Below are positions 20,045-28,804 of a DNA stretch of 64,000 nt, piece after piece. This stretch comes from Pseudoclavibacter triregionum (GTDB taxonomy: Bacteria; Actinomycetota; Actinomycetes; Actinomycetales; Microbacteriaceae): the NCBI GenBank assembly GCA_910822395.1, contig OU365335.1, forward strand, positions 496,001-560,000, read 5' to 3'. The position numbers were made by a program, and so were the translations under genes. Numbering within the stretch: position 1 is the first letter of the stretch; every line of letters starts with the position of its first letter. The notes beneath the pieces were generated by a model. The model saw nothing but the letters and a program-made list of their open reading frames with translations. It did no database searches and was not told the origin of the DNA.

Positions 20045-21103
20045 ATGATGGATGCCATGGAACTCGCGCACGACCCCCAGCGGCAGGCCTTCGGCTCCGA
20101 CAACTACGCGGGAGTGCATCCCGAGGTGCTCGAGGCGATCGCGCTCGCGAACGGCGGCCACGTCTCCGGATACGGCGAGGACCCGTACACGGCGCGCCTC
20201 GACGAGCTCGCGAGGGAGCGCTTCGGCGAGACGGCGACGCTGTGGCCGGTGTTCAACGGCACGGCCGCGAACATCCTCGCCCTCCAGTCGGCGACGACCC
20301 GCTGGCAGTCGGTCGTCGCGCCCGCGAGCGCCCACATCTGCACCGACGAGAACGGCGCGCTCGAGCGCATCGGCGGCACGACGATCGTGCGGCTGCCGCA
20401 CCAGGACGGGAAGCTCCTCCCCTCGCAGCTGCTGGAGCTCGAGTGGGATCCGGCCTTCGTGCACGGCGCGCAGCCGGCCGTCGTGACGATCTCGAACACG
20501 ACCGAGCTCGGCACGGTCTACTCCCCCGAGGAGACGCGCGCGATCGCCGACGCCGCGCACGAGCGCGGGTGGCTCCTCCACGTCGACGGATCGCGGCTCT
20601 CGAACGCCGCCGTCGCGAACGGCTGCGAGCTGTCGGATCTCACGACCGGCGCCGGCGCGGACCTCGCCTCCCTCGGCGCGACGAAGAACGGCGCGCTCGG
20701 CGTCGAGGCCGTGCTCGTCGCGCGCCCGGAGGCGGCGCCCGGCATCGACTACCTGCGGAAGATCGACCTCCAGCTCGGCTCGAAGTCGCGCTTCCTCGCG
20801 GCGCAGCTGCTCGCGATGTTCGAGGGCGACCTCTGGAAGCGCTGCGCGGGCCAGGCGAACGCCATGGCGGCGCGGCTCGCGGCGGGGCTCGGCGGGATCC
20901 CGGGCGTGACGGTGCCGGTGGCGCCGGGGGCGAACGCGGTCTTCGCGCTCATGGACCCGGCCCTCGCGGCCGCCGCGCGCCGCGAGTTCGCCTTCTACGA
21001 CTGGCCCGAGGCCCCCGGCATGGTCCGCCTCATGTGCGCCTGGGACACCACCGAAGCGAGCGTCGACCGCCTCCTCACCCTCCTCCGCGAGGCCGCCGCC
21101 TAG
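20045..21103 (+). CDS. Low-specificity threonine aldolase / beta-eliminating lyase family
   Basis: 352 residues, PLP fold type I. Splits L-threonine (and related beta-hydroxy amino acids) to glycine and an aldehyde. The PLP lysine is Lys214 in DLASLGATKNGALG. Also visible are FGSDNYAGVHPEVLEAI near the N-terminus, VFNGTAANILAL, and the Asp that pairs with the ring nitrogen in LLHVDGSRLSNAAVA. Start ambiguous between ATG 20045 and ATG 20057. Ends 16 bp before the convergent purU stop. Confidence 0.9.
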   Translation: MMDAMELAHDPQRQAFGSDNYAGVHPEVLEAIALANGGHVSGYGEDPYTARLDELARERFGETATLWPVFNGTAANILALQSATTRWQSVVAPASAHICTDENGALERIGGTTIVRLPHQDGKLLPSQLLELEWDPAFVHGAQPAVVTISNTTELGTVYSPEETRAIADAAHERGWLLHVDGSRLSNAAVANGCELSDLTTGAGADLASLGATKNGALGVEAVLVARPEAAPGIDYLRKIDLQLGSKSRFLAAQLLAMFEGDLWKRCAGQANAMAARLAAGLGGIPGVTVPVAPGANAVFALMDPALAAAARREFAFYDWPEAPGMVRLMCAWDTTEASVDRLLTLLREAAA

Positions 21104-21119
21104 CACCCGGGGGCGCCGC

Positions 21120-22001
21120 CTACCGCAGCACGACGGTGCGCGTGCCGTTGAGGAAGACGCGGTCCTCGCAGTGGGCCCTCACGGCGTCCGTGAGCGCCCG
21201 CACCTCGGCGTCGCGGCCGATGGCGACGAGGTCCTCGGGCGTCGCCGCGTGGTCGACCGGGATGACCGACTGCGAGATGATCGGGCCCTCGTCGAGGTGC
21301 TCGTCGACGTAATGGGCCGTCGCGCCCACGACCTTCACGCCCCGGTCGTACGCCTGGTGGTACGGCTTCGCGCCCTTGAAGCTGGGCAGGAAGGAGTGGT
21401 GGATGTTGATGCACCGCCCCGAGAGCGCCGTCGAGAGCTCGTTCGAGAGCACCTGCGTGTAGCGGGCGAGCACGATGAGCTCGGCGTCGAAGCGATCCGC
21501 GATCTCGAGCAGCTTCGCCTCCGCCTCGGGCTTCGTCTCGGGCGTCACGGGCACGTGGAAGAACGGCACCGAGTGCCACCCCGCGAGCCCCGCGTGGTCC
21601 TTGTGGTTCGAGACGACGGCGACGACCTCGATCGGCAGCTCGCCGGTCCGCGCGCGGTAGAGCAGATCGTTGAGGCAGTGGTCGAAGCGCGACACCATGA
21701 TGAGCACCCGGGTCGTCGCGCCGGCCCGCCGAAGCCGCCAGCGCAGGCCGAGGGACGCCTCGAGGCCCGCGATCGCCGAGCGGAAGGCGTCCTCGTCGAC
21801 GGCCCCGGCGGGCGCCGCGACGTGGAGCCGCATGAAGAAGCGGCCGCTGCGCCGGTCGTCGAACTGCCGCGACTCGACGATGTCGAGGCCGTGCTCGACG
21901 AGGATCCCCGAGACGGCGTGGACGATGCCGATCCGCTCGGGGGCGTCGAAGCTGAGGATGAACTCGTCCTCGCCGAGGGCCGGATCCACGTGGTCGCTCA
22001 T
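21120..22001 (-). CDS. purU: Formyltetrahydrofolate deformylase
   Basis: 293 residues. Hydrolyses 10-formyl-THF to formate and THF, balancing one-carbon units. An ACT domain covers about residues 10-85 (FDAPERIGIVHAVSGILVEH). The formyltransferase fold follows with the active-site strand HHSFLPSFKGAKPYHQAYD, the His in GATAHYVDEHLDEGPII and the PVDHAATPEDL motif. In actinobacteria purU often sits in a sarcosine/glycine-betaine degradation operon with sdaA and soxBDAG. Here only a damaged sdaA remains upstream, 91 bp away. Confidence 0.96.
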   Translation of the reverse strand: MSDHVDPALGEDEFILSFDAPERIGIVHAVSGILVEHGLDIVESRQFDDRRSGRFFMRLHVAAPAGAVDEDAFRSAIAGLEASLGLRWRLRRAGATTRVLIMVSRFDHCLNDLLYRARTGELPIEVVAVVSNHKDHAGLAGWHSVPFFHVPVTPETKPEAEAKLLEIADRFDAELIVLARYTQVLSNELSTALSGRCINIHHSFLPSFKGAKPYHQAYDRGVKVVGATAHYVDEHLDEGPIISQSVIPVDHAATPEDLVAIGRDAEVRALTDAVRAHCEDRVFLNGTRTVVLR

Positions 22002-22092
22002 GCGCGCTCCTCCTGCGCCGACGGGCGGGGCCGGCCGCCGGAGGCCGCGCGCGCTCGCAGCGCCGCGCCCTCCGTCCTCCGCCCTCGCATCG

Positions 22093-22815
22093 TCAGCATT
22101 CGATGACGTTCACGGCGAGCCCGCCGCGCGACGTCTCCTTGTACTTGATCTTCATGTCGCGGCCGGTGTCGCGCATGGTCTTGATCGCCTGATCGAGCGA
22201 GACCTTGTGCGCCCCGTCGGTGCGCAGCGCGAGCCGGGCCGCGTTGATCGCCTTCACCGAGGCGATCGCGTTCCGCTCGATGCACGGGATCTGCACGAGC
22301 CCGCCGACCGGGTCGCAGGTGAGGCCGAGGTTGTGCTCGATGCCGATCTCCGCGGCGTTCTCGATCTGCTCGGGCGTGCCGCCGAGGAGGGCGCAGAGCC
22401 CGCCGGCGGCCATCGAGCAGGCCGATCCGACCTCGCCCTGGCAGCCGACCTCGGCGCCCGAGATCGAGGCGTTCTCCTTGAAGAGGATGCCGATCGCGCC
22501 CGCCGCGAGGAGGAAGTCGACGATCTCGTCGTCGCCGGCCCCGCGGAACTCGACGGCGTAGGAGAGCACGGCCGGGACGATCCCCGCCGCCCCGTTCGTC
22601 GGCGCGGTGACGATGCGGCCGCCCGAGGCGTTCTCCTCGTTCACGGCGAGGGCGAAGAGGTTCACCCAGTCCATGGCGCGCAGCGCGTCGTCGGCCTCGG
22701 CCTCGGCCTGCGCGCGCAGCTGGGCGCGGAGCGCCGGCGCGCGGCGCGGCACCTGCAGGCGGCCCGGCAGGGTCGGCTCCTCTCGCGTGCAGCCGCGCTC
22801 GATGCACTCGGACAT
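22093..22815 (-). pseudogene. sdaA: L-serine dehydratase, N-terminally truncated
   Basis: The 240 visible residues are the C-terminal catalytic half of an iron-sulphur serine dehydratase. The cluster cysteines are present: [29 protein letters not shown], and the upstream [21 protein letters not shown]. It ends with [17 protein letters not shown] as in full-length enzymes. Normal one-chain SdaA is about 450 residues; the first ~200 (beta domain and the SSSHT active-site segment) are absent. The frame continues a few codons above ATG 22815 and then loses similarity at a junction before the divergent racemase gene. Probably inactive. Confidence 0.85.
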
Positions 22816-22944
22816 GACGGCGAGCCTGACGGCCGGTGATATGTCATAGACTACCCGCCTGGCGAGCCGATGCGATCCTCGCCGGCGACGCGGCGACGAG
22901 GCCGCGCCGCCGCCCACCGATCGGCGCCGAGAGCGAGGTGTCCG

Positions 22945-23988
22945 ATGCCCGAGACCCGCATTCCCTACGTCGACTTCCACACGGCCGGCGAGCCGTTCCG
23001 GATCGTCGTCGCCGACGGCGCCCACGGGGTGCCCGAGCTCGACGGGACGACCGTCGCCGACCGGCGCGCGACCGCCCTCGCCGATCAGGCCGCCGACGGG
23101 CCGATCGACCGCGCCCGGCGCCTGCTCTGCCACGAGCCTCGCGGCCATCGCGACATGTACGGCGGCTTCATCACGCCGCCGGATCCCGTCGAGTCGGGCG
23201 CGCCGGCCGCCTTCGGCGTCGTGTTCTGGCACAAGGACGGCTACTCGACGGCCTGCGGCCACGGCACGATCGCGCTCGGCGTCTGGGCCGTGGAGGAGGG
23301 GATCGTCGAGGCGCCGCGCGACGGCGTCGTCGAGGTGCCGATCGACGTGCCGTCCGGCCGCGTCGCCGCGCGCGTGACGATGGCGGAGGGCCGGGTCGCC
23401 TCGGTCGGCTTCGTGAACGTGCCGAGCTCGGTGCGTCAGCTCGACGTGGACGTGCAGACCTCCGTGGGCGTCCTCCGCGCCGACCTCTCCTACGGCGGCG
23501 CGACCTACGCGCAGGTGCGCGCCGCCGACGCGGGGCTCGCGGTCGAGCCGCGCTGCTACGACGAGCTCGTGCGCCTGGGCCGCGAGATCAAGTGGGCCCT
23601 GAACGAGCATCCCGCCGCGAAGCACCCGAGCGACCCGCGCCTCGACGGGGTCTACGCGACGATGTGGTTCGACGAGCTCGGGTCGACGGACGAGGGGCCG
23701 CATCAGCGCAATCTGGTGATCTTCGCGGACGGCCAGGCCGACCGCTCGCCGTGCGGATCCGGCACCGCGGCACGTTGCGCCACCCTTCGCGCGCGGGGCA
23801 TCCTTGGAGGACGCCAGACGCTCCGCCACGAGTCGATCGTCGGCACGACGTTCACCGCGGTCGCCGACGACGGCCCCGGGGAGGGCGAGGTGCTCGCGGT
23901 CGTCACGGGCGGGGCCCACCGCATCGCCGAGGGCACGGCCATCGTGCGCCCGGACGACGACCTCCAGACGGGATTCCTCCTGCAATGA
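22945..23988 (+). CDS. Proline racemase family protein, likely 4-hydroxyproline 2-epimerase
   Basis: 347 residues. Both catalytic cysteines are present: Cys104 in [13 protein letters not shown] and Cys270 in [12 protein letters not shown]. Two Cys marks a racemase or epimerase; the dehydratase branch has lost one to Ser/Thr. Other family motifs are [15 protein letters not shown] and [11 protein letters not shown]. The following gene, an ornithine-cyclodeaminase-like reductase, overlaps by ATGA and fits bacterial hydroxyproline or D-proline use. ATG start 22945; a GAGGTG lies just upstream. It runs away from the truncated sdaA gene, and the breakpoint of that deletion lies in the gap between them. 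Confidence 0.88.
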   Translation: MPETRIPYVDFHTAGEPFRIVVADGAHGVPELDGTTVADRRATALADQAADGPIDRARRLLCHEPRGHRDMYGGFITPPDPVESGAPAAFGVVFWHKDGYSTACGHGTIALGVWAVEEGIVEAPRDGVVEVPIDVPSGRVAARVTMAEGRVASVGFVNVPSSVRQLDVDVQTSVGVLRADLSYGGATYAQVRAADAGLAVEPRCYDELVRLGREIKWALNEHPAAKHPSDPRLDGVYATMWFDELGSTDEGPHQRNLVIFADGQADRSPCGSGTAARCATLRARGILGGRQTLRHESIVGTTFTAVADDGPGEGEVLAVVTGGAHRIAEGTAIVRPDDDLQTGFLLQ

Positions 23989-24980
23989 CGCTTCCGATGA
24001 TCACCGCCGATCAGATCGCCCGCCACATCGATCACGCGGATGCGGTGGACGCCCTCGAGCGGGCGCTGCGCGGAGGCCTCGACCCGGCGGGCGACATCCC
24101 GCGCTCCAGCACGCCGGTGGATGCCGGCGAGCTGCTCTACATGCCGTCCCAGTTCGGGGAGGGCCCGGAGTCGCGCGTCGGCGCGAAGCTGCTCTCGATC
24201 GCGCCGGAGAACCCCTCGCGCGGCAAGGAGCGCATCCAGGGCACGTACCTCCTCATGGACGGCGAGACGCTCTCCCCCATCGCGCTCGTCGACGGCGTCG
24301 CGCTCACGGGCATCCGCACCTCGGCCGTCTCGGCGCTCGCCGCCCGCCACCTCGCCTCGGCGCGCGCCGAGAAGCTCGTCGTCTTCGGCTCCGGCCCGCA
24401 GGCGAAGTCGCACATCGCGGCGCTGCGGTCCGTGCTGCCGATCAAGGAGGTCGTCATCATCGGCCGCGACGGCTACAAGGCCGAGGGCCTCGCCGCCTGG
24501 GCGATCGAGCGGGGCCTGCGCGCCCGCATCGGCCAGGCCGTGCCGACGAAGCAGGCCCTCTCGGACGCCGACATCGTCGTCTGCGCGACGACCGCCGCCG
24601 AGCCGCTCTTCGAGGACGCCTGGCTGCGCCCCGGCGCGCTCGCGATCGCCGTCGGCTCGCACGAGCCCGCGAAGCGCGAGCTGCCCGGCGAGCTGCTCGG
24701 CCGCGCCTCGGTCGTGGTCGAGGACCCGGCCACCGCGATGCGCGAGGCCGGCGACGTCATCATGGCCGTGCAGGAGGGACGCCTCGAAGAGGGGTCGCTC
24801 ATCGGTCTCCGCGAGCTCGTGCTCGGCGAGGCGGACCTGCGCCCCTCGGCCCCGCGCGTCTTCAAGTCGGTCGGCCAGTCGTGGGAGGACCTCGTCGTCG
24901 CCTCGGCGATCGTCGACCGCGTGCCGCGCCAGTCGCCGCGCTACCCCGTCGGCGGCATCGGCCGCTCGCGCCGGGCCTAG
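23985..24980 (+). CDS. Ornithine cyclodeaminase / mu-crystallin family, likely pyrroline-2-carboxylate reductase
   Basis: 331 residues. Rossmann motif [16 protein letters not shown] near residues 127-142; substrate-pocket residues in [15 protein letters not shown] and the [17 protein letters not shown] segment. NAD(P)-dependent members act on cyclic imines such as delta-1-pyrroline-2-carboxylate, the product expected after trans-3-hydroxyproline dehydration. Classical ornithine cyclodeamination is less likely in this setting. The ATG overlaps the racemase TGA (ATGA), so the genes are translationally coupled. Confidence 0.85.
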   Translation: MTLPMITADQIARHIDHADAVDALERALRGGLDPAGDIPRSSTPVDAGELLYMPSQFGEGPESRVGAKLLSIAPENPSRGKERIQGTYLLMDGETLSPIALVDGVALTGIRTSAVSALAARHLASARAEKLVVFGSGPQAKSHIAALRSVLPIKEVVIIGRDGYKAEGLAAWAIERGLRARIGQAVPTKQALSDADIVVCATTAAEPLFEDAWLRPGALAIAVGSHEPAKRELPGELLGRASVVVEDPATAMREAGDVIMAVQEGRLEEGSLIGLRELVLGEADLRPSAPRVFKSVGQSWEDLVVASAIVDRVPRQSPRYPVGGIGRSRRA

Positions 24981-24989
24981 CCGCCCTCA

Positions 24990-25030
24990 GGTGGTTGAGG
25001 AGGCGGCGCAGCCGCCGTCTCGAAACCACC
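24990..25030. repeat. Family III palindrome (GGTGGTTGAGGAG ... CTCGAAACCACC)
   Basis: GGTGGTTGAGGAGGCGGCGCA faces CCGTCTCGAAACCACC, 10 bp after the reductase stop. Similar units occur at 26320, 26373, 35069 and 35137. It can fold as a hairpin and may end transcription here. Confidence 0.8.
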
Positions 25031-25053
25031 GCCCTCAGGCCCGCCCTCGCCTC

Positions 25054-25116
25054 TCCGCTACCGATCCGGGCATCCGCTACCGCAATACCGCTAGCGAACA
25101 CCCGCTTCGGTAGCGG
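25054..25116. repeat. Family II palindromic repeat
   Basis: Begins TCCGCTACCGATCCGGGCAT and closes with CGCTTCGGTAGCGGA. The outer arms TCCGCTACCG and CGGTAGCGGA pair exactly. Counterpart of units at 5667 and 32323. Confidence 0.8.
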
Positions 25117-25138
25117 AAGCCGTGGTCTCCGCCCCTAG

Positions 25139-25198
25139 CGCTGGCCATCCGCTCATCCGCTGGCCCATTTCGGCCAGCCGGCGAGCGATCGGCCAGCG
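25139..25198. repeat. Family I 60-bp palindromic repeat, imperfect copy
   Basis: CGCTGGCCATCCGCTCATCC to GAGCGATCGGCCAGCG. Its right half seeds the tandem array that follows. Confidence 0.85.
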
Positions 25199-25514
25199 GA
25201 TCGCGCCCGCGCATCTGTCGCGCCGGCGACTCGCCCACCAGCCGGCGCATTTCGGCCAGCCCGCGAGCGATCGGCCAGCGGATCGCGCCCGCGCATCTGT
25301 CGCGCCGGCGACTCGCCCACCAGCCGGCGCATTTCGGCCAGCCCGCGAGCGATCGGCCAGCGGATCGCGCCCGCGCATCTGTCGCGCCGGCGACTCGCCC
25401 ACCAGCTGGCGCATTTCGGCCAGCCCGCGAGCGATCGGCCAGCGGATCGCGTCCCTGCATCTGTCGCGCCGGCGACTCGCCCACCAGCTGGCGCATTTCG
25501 GCCAGCCCGCGAGC
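25187..25514. repeat. Tandem array, four copies of an 82-bp unit
   Basis: GATCGGCCAGCGGATCGCG recurs at 25187, 25269, 25351, 25433 and 25515, exactly 82 bp apart. Copies are nearly identical (small changes such as CAGCCGGC/CAGCTGGC). Each unit holds a right half of the family I palindrome plus about 46 bp of other DNA. The block from 24981 to 25707 contains no gene I can support; its open frames simply translate the repeat. Confidence 0.95.
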
Positions 25515-25554
25515 GATCGGCCAGCGGATGACGCGAGGCGGATGGCTTGAGGCG

Positions 25555-25596
25555 GTGCCTTGGGGGCGGTGCCTTGAGGGCCGTGCCTTGGGGGCG
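25555..25596. repeat. Short tandem repeat, 14-bp period
   Basis: Three near-identical copies of GTGCCTTGGGGGCG, next to the 82-bp array. A degenerate family III half-unit (GTGTCGAGACGGCGG) follows. Confidence 0.8.
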
Positions 25597-25707
25597 GTGG
25601 TGTCGAGACGGCGGCGACGCCGCCACCTCAGCCCCCTGCAACGGAGTGACGCCAGCGGTCGAAGAGCGAGCGCCGCGCACGGCTCGACACCACGACCGCA
25701 GGGCCGC

Positions 25708-26244
25708 TCAGAAGAGCTCGGGGTCGACGGGGGACGGCGGGGGCCAGCCGGTCTCGCGGAGCAGGGGCGGGGCGTCCTGCGCGCGCTCGCGCAGCGTCAC
25801 GCCGAGCACGCCCGGCTCGGGCGGGCGGCGGCGAACCGCGTCCTCGAGCACCTCGAAGTCGCGGCGGCTGAGCTCGAGCCATCCGGGGCGCAGCAGCTCG
25901 CCCCAGTAGCGGTTGCGCCGCGTGAGGTCGAGGAGGTCGCGGAGCGGGCGGATCGGCGCGATGCGCGCCTCCGGCATCCACTCGACGTCGCGGCGCCACG
26001 GCGAGGAGCCCCGGTCGCCCGCCTGATACGCCTCGCCGGGCAGCACGCGGCCGGCGGCGACGACCGAGCGCAGCGGCTCGCCGTCGGGATTCGACTCGCG
26101 CGGCGAGTAGATGACGACGCCGTCGGCCTCGCCCATCGCCTGCACCGGCTCCGGCACGCCCCAGGGCGCCTGGATGTACCCGCCCTCGACCATGGTGCGG
26201 GCTCGGTCGAGGGGCTGGACGACGAGCCAGGCGCGGATGGCCAT
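25708..26244 (-). CDS. EVE domain protein
   Basis: 178 residues, one EVE domain (PUA/YTH-like fold that binds modified bases in nucleic acid). Family marks: MAIRAWLVVQPLDRARTMVE, GGYIQAPWG, DGVVIYSPRESNPDGEPLRS and RRDVEWMPEARIAPIRPL. EVE proteins are often associated with modified-DNA restriction or RNA binding; the role of stand-alone copies is unknown. ATG 26244 gives the usual N-terminus; an earlier start at 26259 adds five residues. Lies alone between repeat blocks. Confidence 0.88.
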   Translation of the reverse strand: MAIRAWLVVQPLDRARTMVEGGYIQAPWGVPEPVQAMGEADGVVIYSPRESNPDGEPLRSVVAAGRVLPGEAYQAGDRGSSPWRRDVEWMPEARIAPIRPLRDLLDLTRRNRYWGELLRPGWLELSRRDFEVLEDAVRRRPPEPGVLGVTLRERAQDAPPLLRETGWPPPSPVDPELF

Positions 26245-26319
26245 GTGTCGATCATGCACCCGGGCGGGGACATCCCGAGCTCGGCGCGCGTCGACGTCGG
26301 TCTACGGATGCCGCGGGGT

Positions 26320-26360
26320 GGTGGTTTCGAGACCCTCGCTGCGCTCGCTCCTCAACCACC
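26320..26360. repeat. Family III palindrome
   Basis: GGTGGTTTCGAGACCCTCGCT to GCTCGCTCCTCAACCACC. First of two units placed 12 bp apart, in the gap between the EVE and NUDIX genes. Confidence 0.85.
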
Positions 26361-26372
26361 GAGGTCACCGCA

Positions 26373-26411
26373 GGTGGTTGAGGAGCGCCGAAGGCCCCTC
26401 TCGAAACCACC
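26373..26411. repeat. Family III palindrome, second unit
   Basis: GGTGGTTGAGGAGCGCCGAA to CTCTCGAAACCACC. Opposite orientation to the neighbouring unit. It ends 14 bp from the NUDIX stop codon and may serve as its terminator. Confidence 0.85.
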
Positions 26412-26425
26412 GACCGCACGACTCC

Positions 26426-26962
26426 CTACGGCCAGCCGCCGAGGTGGCCGATGGCGGTGCGGAGGATGCGCGAGCGGCCGCCCTCGAGCTCGTCGAGGAG
26501 GTCGGGGTCGAGCGCCTCCTGCGGCGTGAGCCAGGAGAGCTCGAGCGCGTCCTGCCGCGGATCGCACTCGCCCGCGACCGGCACGACGAAGACGAGCGCG
26601 ACAGCGTGCTGTCGCTCGTCGACGAGCTTGCCCCACGGCATCGGCGCGTACTCGGCGACCGTGAACGGCACGATCGCGGGCGGCAGCTGCGGCAGGGCCA
26701 TCGGGCCGAGGTCCTTCTCGAGGTGGCGCATGAGCGCGGAGCGCACGGACTCGCCGTAGTTCACGCGGCCGGAGACGAAGGCGCGCGTCATGACCCCGTC
26801 CTCGTTCGCTCGGAGGAGGAGCCCGAGGTGCTCGACGGCGCCGGCGGCGTCGAGGCGGACGGGGATGGCCTCGACGTAGAGCATCGGCACGCGCCGGCGG
26901 ACGAACTCGAGGTCGTCGTCGGAGAGCCAGCCGGATTCCGGATCGGGGGTGCCTACCTGCAT
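26426..26962 (-). CDS. NUDIX-related DUF4916 protein
   Basis: 178 residues. Starts MQVGTPDPESGWLSDDDLEF, then VRRRVPMLYVEAIPVRLD, and a NUDIX-like core LLLRANEDGVMTRAFVSGRV with SVRSALMRHLEKDLGP where the Nudix box would lie. The Glu pattern of a classical Nudix box is not fully kept, as usual for DUF4916, so hydrolase activity is uncertain. ATG 26962 chosen; longer frames upstream are antisense to the esterase. Found in many Actinobacteria with no known function. Confidence 0.82.
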   Translation of the reverse strand: MQVGTPDPESGWLSDDDLEFVRRRVPMLYVEAIPVRLDAAGAVEHLGLLLRANEDGVMTRAFVSGRVNYGESVRSALMRHLEKDLGPMALPQLPPAIVPFTVAEYAPMPWGKLVDERQHAVALVFVVPVAGECDPRQDALELSWLTPQEALDPDLLDELEGGRSRILRTAIGHLGGWP

Positions 26963-27088
26963 GGGGCCATTCTGGCCCGGCGTCCCTGGCATCGGCCAGA
27001 GTCGGATGCGGCGACGGGAGACCTCTGGCGCCGTCGGGCGCCCGCCCCGCGTCATCCGCCCCTCGGCCCGACGCGAGAGAATGCCCGC

Positions 27089-27817
27089 ATGACGACTCCC
27101 CCGCGCCGCTCCGAGATCGACCCCGCCCGCATCGTCTGGAGCGCCGACCCGGCGTCGATCGAGGGCAGGCCCCTCGTCGTCCTCCTCCACGGCTACGGCT
27201 CGGACGCGCGCGACCTCATGAACGTCGTCCGCTACCTGCCGCAGGAGTACGCCTACGCCTCGCTCCTCGCGCTCGAGCCCTGCGGCTCGGCGCCGCTCGG
27301 CTACGAGTGGTTCCCGCTCCACTTCTCGCCGCAGGGCGACGTCCTCGACATGACGACGCCCGAGCTGCTCGCGGACTTCGCGACGAGCGCCTCCGAGGCG
27401 GGCGCGGCCGTGCTGCGCTGGCTCGACGATCTCGCGCCGAAGCCCTCGAAGGTCGCGCTCCTCGGCTTCTCGCAGGGCGGGATCGTCGCGCTCGGCGCCC
27501 TCCGCCGCGACCCGGGCCGCTTCGCCGGCACCGCGATCGTCGCCTCCCTCGCGGCCCCGCCGGCGCCGGGCGAGGAGGGGGCCGCGCTCGACGAGGCGCT
27601 GCGCGCGCTCAAGCCGAAGGTGTGGTGGGGACGCGGCACGGCGGATCCGGTCATCCCGGCCCGGGGCGTCGCCTACACGGAGGCGTGGATGGCCGAGCAC
27701 GCGGACGCGACGATCCACGTCGAGCCGGGCCTCGGGCACGAGTTCTCGCTCGCCGAGCTCGAGGGCATCTCGGCCTTCCTCCGCGAGCGCTTCGGCGAGG
27801 CGGATTCCGCGGCCTGA
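27089..27817 (+). CDS. Phospholipase/carboxylesterase family alpha/beta hydrolase
   Basis: 242 residues, cytosolic. Oxyanion-hole segment VVLLHGYGSDARDL; nucleophile elbow LLGFSQGGIVALGAL (Ser); acid in GTADPVIPARG (Asp); and the catalytic His in EPGLGHEFSL. This is the YpfH/carboxylesterase-type short family; the substrate is unknown. ATG 27089. Divergent from the NUDIX gene with 126 bp between starts. Confidence 0.88.
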   Translation: MTTPPRRSEIDPARIVWSADPASIEGRPLVVLLHGYGSDARDLMNVVRYLPQEYAYASLLALEPCGSAPLGYEWFPLHFSPQGDVLDMTTPELLADFATSASEAGAAVLRWLDDLAPKPSKVALLGFSQGGIVALGALRRDPGRFAGTAIVASLAAPPAPGEEGAALDEALRALKPKVWWGRGTADPVIPARGVAYTEAWMAEHADATIHVEPGLGHEFSLAELEGISAFLRERFGEADSAA

Positions 27818-27956
27818 CCGGCCGCCCAGCGTTCCGGAGGGCGGCGCGGCGGTAGCCTGGAAGGCACCCCCGCCGAGGGCGCCGAGACGTTTCGGCTCGC
27901 CAGCCCCGGCATCCCCCTGCGCGCCCCCTCTGGCGCCGTCGAGAAGGAGCGCGACG

Positions 27957-28433
27957 TTGGCGTACGCGGAAGCGGAAGAGCTGGTCAGCTACCACATCCG
28001 CCGCGCGCAGCAGATGCACACGGCGGCCTGGGCCCGGCATGTCTCGCCGACGGTGAGCGGCGGGCAGTACGGCATCCTCGCCGCCCTCGTCGAGCAGGAC
28101 GACCTCTCGCAGCGCGAGCTCGGCGGGCTCGTGCACCTCGACAAGTCGACGCTCGGCGAGCTCGTGCGGCGCATGGAGCGCAACGGGGTGCTCGCGATCA
28201 CGAGCGACCCGGACGACCGGCGCCGGCGGCGCGTGACGATCACGGCCGCCGGGCGCGCGCTCCACGCGGAGCTGCGGCCGAAGGTGCTCGCCCTCAACGA
28301 GCTCCTGCTCGAGGGCGCGACGGCTGAGCAGCGCGACGGCCTCTACGCGGCGCTGCGGGCGCTGCAGGAGACCCCGCTCGCGCGCGGCATCGAGGCGGAG
28401 ATCGACGCCGCGCGCGGGGCGAAGTCGAAGTAG
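27957..28433 (+). CDS. MarR-family transcriptional regulator
   Basis: 158 residues. Winged helix: GGQYGILAALVEQDDLSQRE, then LVHLDKSTLGELVRRMERNG (recognition helix) and the wing DPDDRRRRRVTITAAGRAL. Dimer helices lie at both ends (YHIRRAQQMHTAAW and the C-terminal LRALQETPLARGI). TTG start at 27957, preceded by GGAG. The target is probably the esterase or itself; nothing in the sequence decides this. Converges with the PspC-like gene, 23 bp apart. Confidence 0.88.
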   Translation: MAYAEAEELVSYHIRRAQQMHTAAWARHVSPTVSGGQYGILAALVEQDDLSQRELGGLVHLDKSTLGELVRRMERNGVLAITSDPDDRRRRRVTITAAGRALHAELRPKVLALNELLLEGATAEQRDGLYAALRALQETPLARGIEAEIDAARGAKSK

Positions 28434-28456
28434 CGCGCGCTCAGGGGCCGTCGCGG

Positions 28457-28639
28457 CTACTCGCTCGGGATGAGCAGCCAGCCGGCGAGGTAGGCGAGGA
28501 TCTGCGGGCCCGGGAGGGCGAGCGAGCAGACCATGAGGACGCGGACGAGCGTCGCGGACCAGCCGAAGCGCCGCGCGACGCCGGCGCACACGCCGGCGAT
28601 GACGCGGCCCTGGCGGGGGCGGGCGAGGATGGCGGTCAT
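28457..28639 (-). CDS. Small PspC-domain membrane protein
   Basis: 60 residues. PspC signature RPRQGRVIAGVCAGVARRFG followed by one or two membrane segments (VRVLMVCSLALPGPQILAYL) and the LAGWLLIPSE end. PspC proteins sense or respond to envelope stress; this minimal form is common in actinobacteria. ATG 28639 with AAAGGA upstream. It sits 165 bp from the start of lhr on the other strand. Confidence 0.88.
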   Translation of the reverse strand: MTAILARPRQGRVIAGVCAGVARRFGWSATLVRVLMVCSLALPGPQILAYLAGWLLIPSE

Positions 28640-28804
28640 CTGGGGTTCCTTTCGGCGGCCGGGCGCTTCCCGGCTGCTGTCTCCATCGTCGGCGGGCGCC
28701 GGCCAGCGCGGCACCCTGCTGGCCGGAGAGCGGGCGGGGGCCAGCTGGGGGTGCGGGACGGGCCTCCAGGTCGAATTGTCCGCGGTGCGTGGAAGCATGG
28801 CGGG

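Noticed and set aside
22816-23985. N-terminal extension of the serine dehydratase frame
   Set aside because: This part is antisense to the proline racemase family gene, whose catalytic motifs are clear; the extension shows no SdaA similarity.
25187-25514. Possible CRISPR array
   Set aside because: The repeat unit is 82 bp and directly joined; there are no unique spacers between copies and no cas genes nearby.
25077-25680. Small proteins in the 82-bp repeat block
   Set aside because: Frames on both strands only read the tandem repeat (for example repeated GESPARQM and similar words).
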